Shown piece after piece: positions 43,021 through 54,105 of a stretch of 64,000 bases of DNA (the stretch's first letter is position 1; each line of letters starts with the position of its first letter). Made by a program: the position numbers and the translations under genes. This DNA comes from Halichondria panicea (Eukaryota > Porifera > Demospongiae > Suberitida > Halichondriidae), in assembly GCF_963675165.1 (NCBI RefSeq), contig NC_087377.1, positions 7,271,122 through 7,335,121 on the forward strand. The letters are read 5' to 3'. Under the pieces are notes generated by a model. It did no database searches and was not told the DNA's origin. It saw only the letters and a program-made list of their open reading frames with translations.

Positions 43021-44055
43021 TAATAAACCTCTAACGACAAGTGTGTACTGATGGAGAAAAAGGATTCGTTTCAGTATTTACCCTTGTTGAGTAAATTCTT
43101 CAAAACCCTCAGATATGTTATGAGGTATTTTTAATGGCTGAAGAATTAATGTCTTCCGGAGGTTACCTCTCAAGTTGCAAGGACAATTGTAAAAACGTAT
43201 ATAGCAACCATAGAGTCAGGTATAATAATTATTTGTATTAAGAATAGCTACTAGTTTAGCGTTCAGATTCAGCAAAACACAAACTGACTACACTAGTTAA
43301 AATTAATGCCAACAAGATTCTCAACTCCCTCTAAATGCCGATGTGGCCCAGTTGTGAAGCCTGAACAAACAAATTCAGTTCCATAACATGCTGCATATGA
43401 TTGGTGTGCTATGCCTATACGGTACAGTAGACAGATCTTACACACTTCGTAATTATGAAAACAACTGAGATGAGAACGTAATCTAGACCCATTGTGGGTA
43501 GATATATGCGTCCATGCATCGCTGCTGAGATGTTTCAGTTTTCTGTTTAATTGCAGCTCTCTGATCTTCTTCCCACAGAACCAGACACTCTAAAAAACAT
43601 TTATTACTGTTGTATTAGGCGGCAATCTAGTATTATTTTGTGCTTTAATATTTCAATTAACGTTTTAACATTACCCTTTAAAAAATAAGAGAAGGTGGAT
43701 TATAATTCACAAGAAACGAAAAAATTTCCTACACCTTTAGCTAACAATAATTATAGCGGTCAATTATTCACATCCAGTGACTTGTGTCGGTATTGATCCA
43801 TTTGTGGGGGAAAGGAAGATACTGTAAAGGAGCCAGTCTCTACCAATAAAGCAAGCTGTTTGTGAAACTTTAGAAAAGCAATTGCTTCCCTGAATTCTAT
43901 GTGAATTGCTTGACAGCGAGTCCAAGCAGCCAGTTTGTTATGGATAAGAAATCGTATACACGACAATAATGTTTCTAAAGATAAAGTGGCGATCCAGTAG
44001 AGAATGATGGTGTGCGAAATTATCTCTAAATCATAATTATACTGTCAATGGCATG
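43021..44055. other. Intergenic, decayed repeats
   Basis: A stretch at 43780-43870 (gaaggaagatactgta, ccaataaagcaagctg) is a distant copy of the gggacat...ccaccaataaag block at 45930-45975, 48010-48615 and 56345-56395. No gene seen. Confidence 0.4.
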
Positions 44056-44667
44056 TATGGGGGTTGCTCTGGAGAGTGTCTTGGAGGAGGTGCGGTCCCT
44101 CTTGGGGGACAAGGTCTCTTGGGGGACAAGGTGGTTGTATCCAAAGTGACCTTATAAAGTCAGGTCGGGTAAGGGACATACAAAAGGTTTACACCCAAAT
44201 CTTTGTAGAGCAAGAAGAGCATGTGAATAATGAGAATGTCGGAGAGGATCAAGCAAGAGATGAGAAATCTCTCTCACATGATGATAGCATGTTAAATATA
44301 GAGCATAGTTTTTATATAACCAGGCATAAAGTATCTATAAAGAATTAAGAGCGGTCATCACATTTTGTATCCAATCCACCCCACTTAGTAAAGACTGTCC
44401 ATGATGATAGCATGTTAATTATAGAGCATAGTTTTTATATAACCAGGCATAAAGTATCTATAAAGAATTAAGAGCGGTCATCACATTTTGTATCCGATCC
44501 ACCCCACTTAGTAAAGACTGTCCATGATGATAGCATGTTAATTATAGAGCATAGTTTTTATATAACTAGGCATAAAGTATCTATAAAGATATTAACACTC
44601 TCCAAGAGGAAAGGTGAGTGCATGCCCTGCATGGTCAAAACTTCACTAAAAAAACTAACACAAAAAT

Positions 44668-44752
44668 ATGACTGACAAGAGCTCTACACCAGAGCGCCGT
44701 CAAAGGCCACCACCGATCGCGAGGCCTGCCGAAGGTCACAAGCAAGGTCTAG
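44668..44752 (+). CDS. Possible proline-rich cytoplasmic exon
   Basis: It reads MTDKSSTPERRQRPPPIARP, AEGHKQGL and ends at a GTAGGT donor. It resembles the proline-rich tail exons of the 26-35 kb receptor and the exon at 52605-52686 in style, but is too short to classify. Confidence 0.25.
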
Positions 44753-44888
44753 GTAGGTAAAATTTATGACTCAATGCAGCTTTTGTTGTTGTATATAATA
44801 GTTATGGTCTCTAGAGACATCACATTTTGTATCCGATCCACCCCACTTAGTAAAGACTGTCAGAAATTGTTTAACGTGAATAGAACCC

Positions 44889-44990
44889 GGGTACTTTCGT
44901 TTCCAATCCCTCTCTTTCCTTTATCTATGGTAGAGGTAATTATTAAGTACCCAGACATAATTTATTATGAATGAAGGAAAGAGAGAAGGA
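44889..44990. repeat. Small foldback with TTTCCAATCCCTCTC end
   Basis: The left end tttccaatccctctctttcc is followed by an inverted match at 44971-44990 (gaaggaaagagagaaggat). The left end is shared with 5786 and 18540. Confidence 0.5.
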
Positions 44991-45399
44991 TACAATTTAA
45001 GATCAAGAGGAAGGTGGATGGGTAAAAGAGATTAGAGTGGTCAAAGAAACGCATACGAAAGGGAAGGGACATACATGAGTGTCTTGGAGGTGCGGATTCT
45101 CTTGGCGGACAAGTGTATCCAAAGTGACCATAAAGTCCTGCATCTTATCAGGTCGGGTAAGGGACATACAAAAGGTTTACACCCAAAGTAGATGTCTCGT
45201 GCCTGAACTGAGGGGGCGAGGTTTCCCCAACCACAAGGGCCCATACAGCTTGAACATCATGGCAATGAAATCTGGATCTCTCGTAAGGGCAAGTACAGCC
45301 CTATTCTTCTCTGATATCAATTTTATCGGTTTGGTTTTTGTGTGTCCGCTGATAAAATAGCATACAGCATAAGATGAGTAAATGCGTAAATGCATGTAT

Positions 45400-46000
45400 A
45401 ATTCCTTGACTTCTGGTCACACGTGTAAGACTAGGAGAAAGTTCCATCTTATAGACTGCTACAAACATGCAGTAAACTGCATGGATACAGATTTCATTTG
45501 CTGGTGAACTTTGTGAAATATCTAGTGAAGCAAGGCAAGTGTGACGTTGAGGTTATATGCAGCTTTTCAACATATAAATTATATTCAAGTTGGCGTATAC
45601 ATACTCCGATTAGAGTTTAGCGTGTAGAGGGAGGGAGGAGAGTACAATCAGTAGTTTAGCGTGTAGAGGGAAGGGTGTACAATCAGTAGTTAGCGTGCAT
45701 GTAGAGGGAGAAGAAGAAAAGTATAAGGAAGGATCAGCTCAGCAAACAACACGTAACAAAAAGTAGCCGTATACTTTTTCTGTTTATTTAGCTAACTATA
45801 ATTATCTAGTGGTGATCACTCACCGAATTTGAAGTACAATTATTTAGCAGAAAAACACAAGTATTGTGATCAACTGATTGTTTTAACATAATTATTATCC
45901 ACATACAAAAGGAACCCAAAAACTAGGGACATAAGACACGTACTGTAAGGGAGCTAATCCCCACCAATAAAGAGAGGTGGGTGTTATGGGTAATTCCATT
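45400..46000. repeat. Dispersed repeat block (agagggaggagagtacaatc group)
   Basis: The sequence agtttagcgtgtagagggag is repeated about three times at 45615-45715. It is followed by agtagccgtatactttttct, gtttatttagctaactat, gtgatcactcaccgaattt and gggacat...ccaccaataaag. The same order recurs at 47670-48060 and 48340-48620. The frame FVKYLVKQGKCDVEV at about 45500 is a cousin of the 203-bp repeat at 48.9 kb. Confidence 0.65.
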
Positions 46001-47000
46001 AGTGATATAACAAAATTAATGTGTACATAGCCATTTTCCTTTATTTATTTATGTAAACCTCCAATGACAAAATTTATTTGATGACTTCGAGTTACAGCTC
46101 ATGTTAAAGATGAATTGTAATGAAGTTTTGAAAATCTAAGAACATGTGGAGCCGACTATCACATGCACCTATGCAGATGGTCATTTGTCACTTAAGGCAA
46201 GAAAATTTTCGTGGATTGCATTGTGTAGTTTGCGAAATTATCTTATAATACAGTGGCGTAGGAACAAAGGGCTGCAGCCCCCCCCCCCCCCCTTTATGGT
46301 TCACAAAATAATTCTTGATTGTTCAAGCCACTATATTCGATCTCTGAGCATGCAACATTTTTCTTGGGGATAACCTTTACCATTATGTTTTATATTACTC
46401 CAGAAAATTGAGGATCTGGAGGCAAAAAAGGGGAAAAAGAAACTTAAAAACTTTTTTCTGATGTTTCTTCTAGCATTTGCAAACCAGAAATCGAGATGTT
46501 TTCTAGACTTTCCTGCATATTGTGGCAACATGGTCTTCTCAGGGCTGGTAGGATAGGGACACTGAATAAATGGTTCAGCTGCAGCGTGTTCATCGGGACC
46601 CAGAGGCACTCACCAAATCACGAGAGAAAATTTACCATTGTTATACCACAATTATTTTAATCAATCGTGTTCAATTATTTAATCGCTGACAAACTGTTAA
46701 TAAATTCTGATCATGTGACCTACAGCCAATGATATCATCAAACCCAGTCATGTGACCGTACAGTGAAGTGTGCTTTTTTTATTTTATACTCGTGATTCAC
46801 CACTATTCAAGTCATCCCAGTCATCCCAGCTTGAAGCTAGGTAGCGTGATCAGCAATAACACAATTAGCAAGCCAGTGTGTTTTAATGCTGGTGCACTCA
46901 GATGATGCAATAATGCTCACGGTTGAGTCACTCCAGTATTTTTGTTACATTCTTGTTATAATAATTATATACATTCATTTTATATTCATTTTCCCATGTA
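46001..47000. other. Intergenic, no gene recognised
   Basis: Contains a C13 run at 46279-46292 and AT-rich DNA. The frame on the minus strand at 46609-46331 shows nothing recognisable. Confidence 0.4.
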
Positions 47001-47079
47001 CACATGTTCCTTAAGTGCTTAATCATCAATAGCTCCAATCTGAAAGAGAATGGGCTTGTGCCAAGGGTACACAAGAACA

Positions 47080-47573
47080 TCATTCAATTCTTGTTGAATT
47101 ATTCTGAGGTGAACGGAGTTCTTCTTCCCGGGAGAGTACCTGGGTACAGTAGCTCCGACATCAAGCTGCTCCCATCCAGCAGCGGTGTATTTGGAAGCTG
47201 TACATGGAATCAATGGGTCAGGAAGAAAGTCGAGCAGCTGCTAACAGGACTTTTTGTCGCCTATGGCAGCAATTCCTACCATACCTTGTCCTCATGAAGC
47301 CGATGACCAACCTGTGCTGGGTGTACCAAAAAAACAGCACAGCCGTATTGAGAGCAGTAAACGATCCTGAGAGTGTTAAATCATCCACGCTCAAGGCCTT
47401 TGAGGGTCACTTGACACTGGTACAGCTCGAGCGATCCTACTATCAGACAACATTGGACCAGTGCAAGGAGTCGAACATATTATGTCTGTTTTTCCCAAGA
47501 TTCACTGTGCCATTGAGCAATGTTGGTGTCTTGCAAAAAAGTACAGTAGACAGTATGTTAATGAATCTATAAT
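47080..47573 (+). pseudogene. Transposon-type uncharacterised protein fragment (FCRLW/MKPMTNLCW)
   Basis: Frame one reads VLLPGRVPGYSSSDIKLLPSS. A one-base shift near 47178 then gives IWKLYMESMGQEESRAAANR, TFCRLWQQFLPYLVLMKPMT, NLCWVYQKNSTAVLRAVNDP and LVQLERSYYQTTLDQCK. This order (GR-x-PGY-x-x-DIKLLPS ... FC-x-LW ... MKPMTDLCW) belongs to a multicopy family of uncharacterised, transposon-like proteins in sponges, cnidarians and fish that I know only from memory. The C-terminal half, where catalytic residues would lie, is absent. Confidence 0.5.
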
Positions 47574-48620
47574 ACGGCTAAGTGCCTCAGTCGTTGGCCA
47601 CTTGTCAAAAAGAAATAATACGGAAATTCTTTGATAAAATAATGTAGGTCATAATTATGTGACACGCTTCGATTAGAGTTTAGTGTGTAGAGAGAAGAGA
47701 GAAGAGAGAAAATATAATGAAAGATCGACCAGCTCTGCAACAAAAAGTAGCAGTACTGTTTTCTGTTTATTTAGCTAACTATACATACCTGGTGGTGTGT
47801 AGAGAGAAGAGAGAAAAATATAATGAAAGATCGACCAGCTCTACAACAAAAAGTAGCAGTACTGTTTTCTATTTATTTAGCTAACTACATACCTGGTAGT
47901 GATCACTCACCCAATCTGAAGTACAATTATTTGAAAGTCAGCAGAAAAACAAAAGTATTGTGCTCAGTTATAATAAATAAAAGGTATCCACACCAACAGG
48001 AATCCAAAAACTAGGGACATGAAGACACTGTAAGGGAGCAGTGAACGATCCTGAGAGTGCACGCTCAAGGCCTTTGAGGGTCACTTAATACTGGTACAGC
48101 TTGAGTGATCCTACTATCAGACTATCAGACAACATTGGACCAGTGCAAGGAGTCGAACATATTATGTCTGAATTCACTGTGCCATTGAGCAATGTTGATG
48201 TCATGCAAAAAAGTACAGTAGACAGTATGTTAATGGATCTATAATACGGCTAAGAAAAGTTGTGCCTCAGTCGTTGGCCACTTGTCAAAAAGAAATGATA
48301 CGGAAATTCTTTGATAAATGTAGGTCATATGTTGTCATTACGATTAGAGTTTAGCGTGTAGAGAGAAGAGAGAAAAATATAATGAAAGCTCTGCAACAAA
48401 AAGTAGCAGTACTGTTTTCTAGCTAACTATATACCTGGTGGTGATTACTCACCGAATCTGAAGTACAATTATTTGAAAGTCAGCAGAAAAACAAAAGTAT
48501 TGTGCTAACATAAACCAGTTATAATAAATAAAAGGTATCCACACCAACAGGAATCCAAAAAATAAGGGACATGAAGACACTAGCTGTAAGGGAGCTAGTC
48601 CATACCAATAAAGAGGTGTT
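47350..48620. repeat. Tandem segmental duplication, about 690 bp unit
   Basis: The block starting acgatcctgagagtg (about 47361) and including aaggagtcgaacatattatg, gtacagtagacagtatgtta, aaagatcgaccagctct and ggtatccacaccaacaggaa is repeated from about 48045. The second copy has deletions inside the coding remnant. A shorter internal duplication (agagaagagagaaaatataa) lies at 47690-47830. Confidence 0.8.
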
Positions 48621-48909
48621 GATTGGTCAGTGTATCTGTTTCTTGTATATACATGGAAAACCCTGGACCTGAGGTCACCATCCACCTTTTATTGCGATGG
48701 TGACATAATCACTTGCCGGGTCAGTGGTTCTGTGATTTTCCACCTTACATCAACACACCCATAGGGAATCTTTTGCAAGACACACCGCCTTCTACTAACA
48801 CGTTTGCTGGTGCCTCACTAGCAAAAACCCTCGACATCAGAGTTAGTGTTAGTGTTAAAGAGTATATCCACAATCAACGTGTATTGCGTGGTAAGTGAAA
48901 TTTAGACTG

Positions 48910-49740
48910 AATCATCGTCACTTGCTAGTGAAAAAGATAGTTGTGAAGTATCTAGTGGAGGTGCTCAAGTGCGATGTAGAGGTTTATGTATTATAATTAT
49001 GAATGTTTAAAAACTATGGTTCAAATATAGCCCCTTCAAAGTGGACCAATTTGTTCGACCTTCCACTGTCGTAATCCGATGTCTGACTATCACACAGTAC
49101 CTCACTAAACTTGGCAATCATCACTTGCTAGTGAAAAAGATAGTTGTGAAGTATCTAGTGGAGGTGCTCAAGCAAGGATGAACACGGTACTGCAATCTCA
49201 CCGGGGTTATTTCTGGCCGGATTAAATTGTTCTGAAGTAAGTGCCTTATGATTTTTGCCTGAAGTATGGGGGGGAAGTAATATCAAGTGCGATGTAGAGG
49301 TTTATGTATTATAATTATGAATGTTTAGAAACTATAGTTCAAATAATAGCCCCTTCAAAGTGGACCAATTTGTTCGACCTTCCACTGTCGTAATCCGATG
49401 TCTGACTATCACACAGTACCTCACTAAACTTGGCAATCATCACTTGCTAGTGAAAAAGATAGTTGTGAAGTATCTAGTGGAGGTGCTCAAGTGCGATGTA
49501 GAGGTTTATGTATTATAATTATGAATGTTTAGAAACTATGGTTCAAATATAGGCCCTTCAAAGTGGACCAATTTGTTCGACCTTCCACTGTCGTAATCCG
49601 ATGTCTGACTATCACACAGTACCTCACTAAACTTGGCAATCATCACTTGCTAGTGAAAAAGATAGTTGTAAAGTATCTAGTGGAGGTGCTCAAGTGCGAT
49701 GTTGAGCTTTATGTAAGTTATGGATAATTGGTTCCGGAAA
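48910..49740 (+). repeat. 203-bp tandem repeat with open coding frame
   Basis: The motif cacttgctagtgaaaaagat starts at 48919, 49122, 49440 and 49644. The first pair and the last pair are about 203-204 bp apart; a short unrelated segment separates the pairs. After an acceptor-like aaatatag, each unit can encode PFKVDQFVRPSTVVIRCLTI, TQYLTKLGNHHLLVKKIVVK and YLVEVLKCDVEVYV. I do not recognise the sequence. It could be a repeated exon of a lost gene. Confidence 0.7.
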
Positions 49741-50450
49741 AGAACCACAACGGTATAATTATGTGATAGAGTTTAGGAAAATGATTGTTACAGTAGTGTA
49801 TTTCAACATGGAAATGCCCTAACGAAAACGAGCACTTGTGGTCTGTCTCTTTGCTCTATCGCTTTCGAGTATATATAGGGGAGCATGTGAGGATCCGATG
49901 GACTAGGACATTGGAAACCTCTCTGCTGAATTTACATCATGTTTTCCGTGGGGTAACAGGCAATTTTGGGATAAGCTTGTCAAGCATTGGAACAGGAAGT
50001 ACCCACGTCTGGTAACCACCCCGTGTGCGCTCCAGGTGAAGTACTCACGGTTAGTGAACCAAGGTGAAAAACGTTTTTGTAAAGTATCTAGTGGAGGTGC
50101 TCAAGTGCGATGTTGAGGTTTATGTACTAATTTATAAGTTATGGATAATAGGTTCCGGAAAAAACCCACAACGGTATGTGATAGAGTTTAGGAAAACGAT
50201 TTATACATTAGTTAATTTCAACATGGAAATGCCCTAAAGAAAGCGAGCAAACACTTGTGGTCTGTCTCTTTGCTGTATCGCTTGAGGGGAGCATGTTGAG
50301 GATCAAATGGACTAGGGCATTGGAAACCTCCCTGCTGAATTTACATCATGTTGTCCGTGGGGTAACAGGCAATTGGGATAAGCTTGTCAAGCATTGGAAC
50401 AGGAAGTAACCACGTCTGGTAACCACCCCGTGTGAATAATACAATGTAAT
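49700..50450 (+). repeat. Duplicated ~320-bp segment with short open frame
   Basis: The block ggttccggaaaagaaccac ... tttacatcatgttttccgtg ... ggaacaggaagtacccacg (49735-50030) recurs at 50145-50435. One frame reads LNLHHVFRGVTGNFWDKLVK, HWNRKYPRLVTTPCALQ before a GTGAAG donor. It has the look of an exon, but I cannot name it. Confidence 0.6.
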
Positions 50451-50739
50451 AAGGCCACCTGACTCCACAGCTAATATTGGGTTCCAGGTCCAAAATTTTT
50501 TCACTAAAAAAAAAACTTTCACTCTGATAAGCTCAGTGCCCTCCTGGCGGGAACTTTGACCTCGACGATGCACCAGCATATTATTTACCTCCTCCTCATC
50601 CAAACAATCCATAGTTCCACCTAACGTCACAGTGACGTTTAGAATTCCACAATTTCATCACCCCTATGATGGCTGGGGACACTAATCCAACAATTCTTCT
50701 GCTACTTCGCCATCACTAATTGTTGGTAATGAACCCGTA

Positions 50740-51240
50740 CAATTTGCAGAACTAGTGTATTATAGAATATAACGGAACTATGGTTCAAATAATATAGCTC
50801 CTTCAAAGTGGAATAATTTGTTCGACCTTTCACCGTCGTAATTGGTTTTTTAATTTAACCCCTCAATCCTATTCTGGCCGTAATTCCTAAAAATGTATTT
50901 TAGTGGCAAAAAGATAGTTGTGAAGTATCTAGTGGAGGTGCTCAAGTGCGATGTAGAGGTTTATGTATTATAATTATGAATGTTTAGAAACTAAGGTTCA
51001 AATATAGCCCCTTCAAAGTGGACCAATTTGTTCGATCTTACACTGTCGTAATCCGATGTCTGACTTTCAGAGCTCTGGTGAATAGAAAAATGGTGAATAG
51101 AAAAATAAAAAAGCACAGGTGTTTAACGAAACTATGGTTCAAATATAGCAAGTGGACCAATTTGTTCGACCTTACACTGTCGTAATCTGACTATCACACA
51201 GTACCTCACTAAACTTGGCAAACTGTTACTGGTTTTTTAA
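50740..51240 (+). repeat. Decayed further copies of the 203-bp unit
   Basis: Fragments of the 48.9 kb repeat (aaagatagttgtgaagtatc, caaagtggaccaatttgttc, tcgtaatccgatgtctgact) are present, interrupted by new sequence (ttttttaatttaac twice). Confidence 0.65.
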
Positions 51241-51572
51241 TTTAACAAATCACCCACTCAATCCTATTCTGACCGTATGTATTTTAAGTTACTTATCATC
51301 GGCCAACACACAGGAAGTGCTCAAAGAATTAAAGCTCATCTGAGGCAGGTTCAACATCGTGGGGTGTAAGGATCGATGCAAAAATAGTCCCTGGATTCGA
51401 ATTTGGTCAAGCTTTTCTTCTGTTTGTTAGTAGAGAAATATGAGATTACAAACCACTGGGCTTCACAACCTTCCCTGAGGGCTCTCCCCGTCGTATGGCC
51501 ATACAGGGCCCGGGATACAACTCTGTGTTCATCTGCTCGGACCATAGCCTAGTTGGAGCCTGTGTACTTTAG

Positions 51573-51766
51573 TCCCTACACCAATCACCAGCGCTGCCAC
51601 TGATGGCTCTCAGGCCGACCCTCTCACTATGCTCATCATCATCATTGGTATACTGTTTGCCCTTGTCCTCATAGTGGTGGTTGTTAATGATGGGGCAGAG
51701 ACAGAGATTCTGTCAACAGCTCTGAAATGGTACTGGCAAGAAAAGATTAAGCGACATGCGTATTGA
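51573..51766 (+). CDS. Orphan transmembrane exon
   Basis: After the acceptor gtactttag the frame reads PTPITSAATDGSQADPLTML, IIIIGILFALVLIVVVVNDG and AETEILSTALKWYWQEKIKR before a TGA. It is a Pro/Thr stalk plus one membrane helix. The layout copies exons 8-9 of the receptor at 26-35 kb, but the sequence differs, and the short tail ends at once. It is probably a relic of a receptor gene. Confidence 0.4.
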
Positions 51767-51789
51767 TGAAAGATGTAAGGTACATTTTG

Positions 51790-52600
51790 TTGGCAAAAAT
51801 TAATGTTATTTGTGGTATGGGTTATTTGTGGTATGGTACTGCATTGAATTTATTGCGTTGTTGTGTACCGCAATAACATAATTAACGCTCACGCTAAATA
51901 GAAATAGAAACAAAATTAATTGCGAAAATTGTTCAACACACAAAACATGCATGTGTAGACGTTTCTTACGGTGTCAAATCTGTCAATTTTGTGTTTTGAA
52001 TTGAGATTGAGGAGGATTGAAAATTAACACCAATTACTTTCTTTCATTACTTCCACTATATTCTTCCCATAATTCAATCTATTCTAGTCAGACAGACGCC
52101 AAAAAATGGATCAAGGAAGCAGTATACTGTTGTATGTCTGTTATTATAATTATATGTGCTTACCCTAGCTTGTAGAAACTAAAGAAAATAATAACAATAA
52201 GAATGTACCCTTTTCGACCGACACATGAAATACTTGCCCCTAGGCTGGCTGCTATTAACTAACCATTGCATGTTTGGTGCTAAAACACAAAACCTACAGT
52301 TTCAGTAAACACGATGAATCTGTAAAACTGTAAAAGTTCCGATACAATGCAATATTCCCAATTGTGTCCGAGTATTCTTTGTATACGCTGGGAACAAGTC
52401 AGGTAGATGTGAAAGTAATCCTCAAATACTCAACAGACAAAGGTGATCAGCTGTGCAAACAATAGGTATCATCTACACCAATCTGACAATATTTACACTT
52501 ACCAAGTGACAAATGTAGACTAGGTGTATATAATTATATGCATTGTCTGTACATGTGCACATAAATCTGCCAAAAAATCTTTTTTCAAAGCTATATATAT
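51790..52600. other. Intergenic, no gene recognised
   Basis: AT-rich. A phrase at 52207-52225 (cccttttcgaccgacacatg) echoes 42711-42730. Nothing else is supported. Confidence 0.4.
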
Positions 52601-52604
52601 ATAG

Positions 52605-52686
52605 CTCATCATGGAAAAAACGGCGGCAAGACTCCAGATAACCCCGGGCCGCCCAAGGCACCACCAAGGGCCAAACCAAAGTCAAG
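52605..52686 (+). CDS. Possible proline/lysine-rich cytoplasmic exon
   Basis: It lies between an ATATATAG acceptor and a GTAAAG donor. One frame reads HHGKNGGKTPDNPGPPKAPP, RAKPKS. It could be part of the tail of the same lost receptor as the membrane exon at 51.6 kb. Confidence 0.25.
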
Positions 52687-52689
52687 GTA

Positions 52690-53200
52690 AAGTTAATACT
52701 TGCTAAGATTCCTGCTATTGTTATAGTCTCTCAGTCTGCATGATATACATGGTGTTTTATTAATAGCTTCTAGTCTCTATAGTCTGCATGAGTGTTTGAT
52801 TAAAAATCAGTGGCGTAGGAATCATGTAGGGGCTGCTTGATGCTGCTACTCAGCTCAGCTAAATTGGCTATAGCTGTGGCTGTTCAGTTTTTTCACTTGA
52901 TGGCCTGTGTTCACCAGTAACTTCTAGGCATTTGTCAACTTCGAATTCGTCCTCCTGAATTTCTGCAGCCATGCATGTTTCCATTAGTATAGCAAGTTGT
53001 TCATTGCTAGCTACAATTATAGCCGTACAGAACTGAGAAGCTAATTGCGGAGCTCAGAAATTGACGATCATTATAACGAACACAGCTGCGATGCTTTTCG
53101 GTATACACTGCAGTATTGATCTCTAAATACCCGGAGAGGGCCACTTCCCTTATCCTGTATCAAAAAAACATTGCAACAAGGCATAAAGCCTTAAGATAAA
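52690..53200. other. Intergenic, no gene recognised
   Basis: AT-rich with short duplications (agtctctcagtctgcatga / agtctctatagtctgcatga). Confidence 0.4.
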
Positions 53201-53231
53201 AGCCACTTTCACTTGCGGTGACAAATATTGA

Positions 53232-54105
53232 GTGTACATGTGGTGCAGTGCACATAGGATCTGCTCAACAAAATGTTGTAAAGAAAACGCACGTAGAAAA
53301 GGCATGCCTAATTTAACTGTTGAAATGTTCCGTTCGTGGATAGATAATAAACATGAGTTAAGTAAACAAACAGCTCGTAAATGGTTGCATATATTGGGAT
53401 TTAAACAGTTGAACCATCAAAAAGGTGTCTATTTTGATGGGCATGAAAGGGACGACGTAGTAGCATTATAGAAAACAATTTCTTGATAAATTAGATATGT
53501 GTTACGGCAATCATACTCCAATTTTACTTCCAGGAGAGTTGCCCCTTGTTTCCATCCACCATGAGTCCACATTTTTTGCTAATGCAGACCAGGATTATTA
53601 CTACGGTGATGACTCTATTACCATACTAAAGCAAAAAAGTTTGGGACAATCTATAATGGTGTCCGATTTCATAGAGGAGGCAAGTGTAGATTTTTTTACA
53701 GCATGATGGTGTTGAAGCATGTTTGTTACTAGAGACTCAAAGTGAGCGATGCAATAGATTTTTGATACAGGTAAATAAAGCTATTGATATATTTAACAGT
53801 AAATACCCTGATAAACAAGCTCTGTTTATATTTGATAATGCTCCATCTCATCGTAAACGTAGTGATGATTCTCTTAATGTGGGTCCTGGTGGAAAGCAAC
53901 CTGTCATGAAAGATACGGTTGTTCGATAGGAAGGTTCAAAAATTGGTTAATGATAGTGGTATTCCTAAGGGTATGAAATTAGACACTTTGGGAATGAATG
54001 CCCAAAAAATGAGAGGTGTTGGGAAGTCATGAAGAATTTCAAAGTGTCAAAACACTTGTTGAAGAACTGGTGGAAAACAGGTCCAACATACGTTTGTTTT
54101 TCCTT
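53232..54105 (+). pseudogene. Tc1/IS630-like DDE transposase remnant
   Basis: Frames with several stops give LSKQTARKWLHILGFKQLNH (end of a helix-turn-helix region) and GVYFDGHERDDVV. Then come VSIHHESTFFANADQDYYYG, KSLGQSIMVSDFIEEA, NSKYPDKQALFIFDNAPSHR and finally EEFQSVKTLVEELVENRSNI. The order matches IS630/Tc1-like DDE enzymes, which cut and paste DNA at TA sites. The usual DEST of the first catalytic Asp reads HEST, the second (FDNAPSH) is present, and the third acidic residue region is lost. The copy is inactive. Confidence 0.65.

Larger units (their letters stand above)
44064..45200. repeat. Duplicated segment plus 123-bp tandem repeat
   Basis: The block gtcttggaggaggtgcgg ... ggtcgggtaagggacataca, aaaggtttacacccaaa (44074-44200) recurs at 45078-45190. 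Between them a 123-bp unit starting catgatgatagcatgtta begins at 44277, 44400 and 44523. It contains ccaccccacttagtaaagac, which also recurs alone at 44836. Confidence 0.75.
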
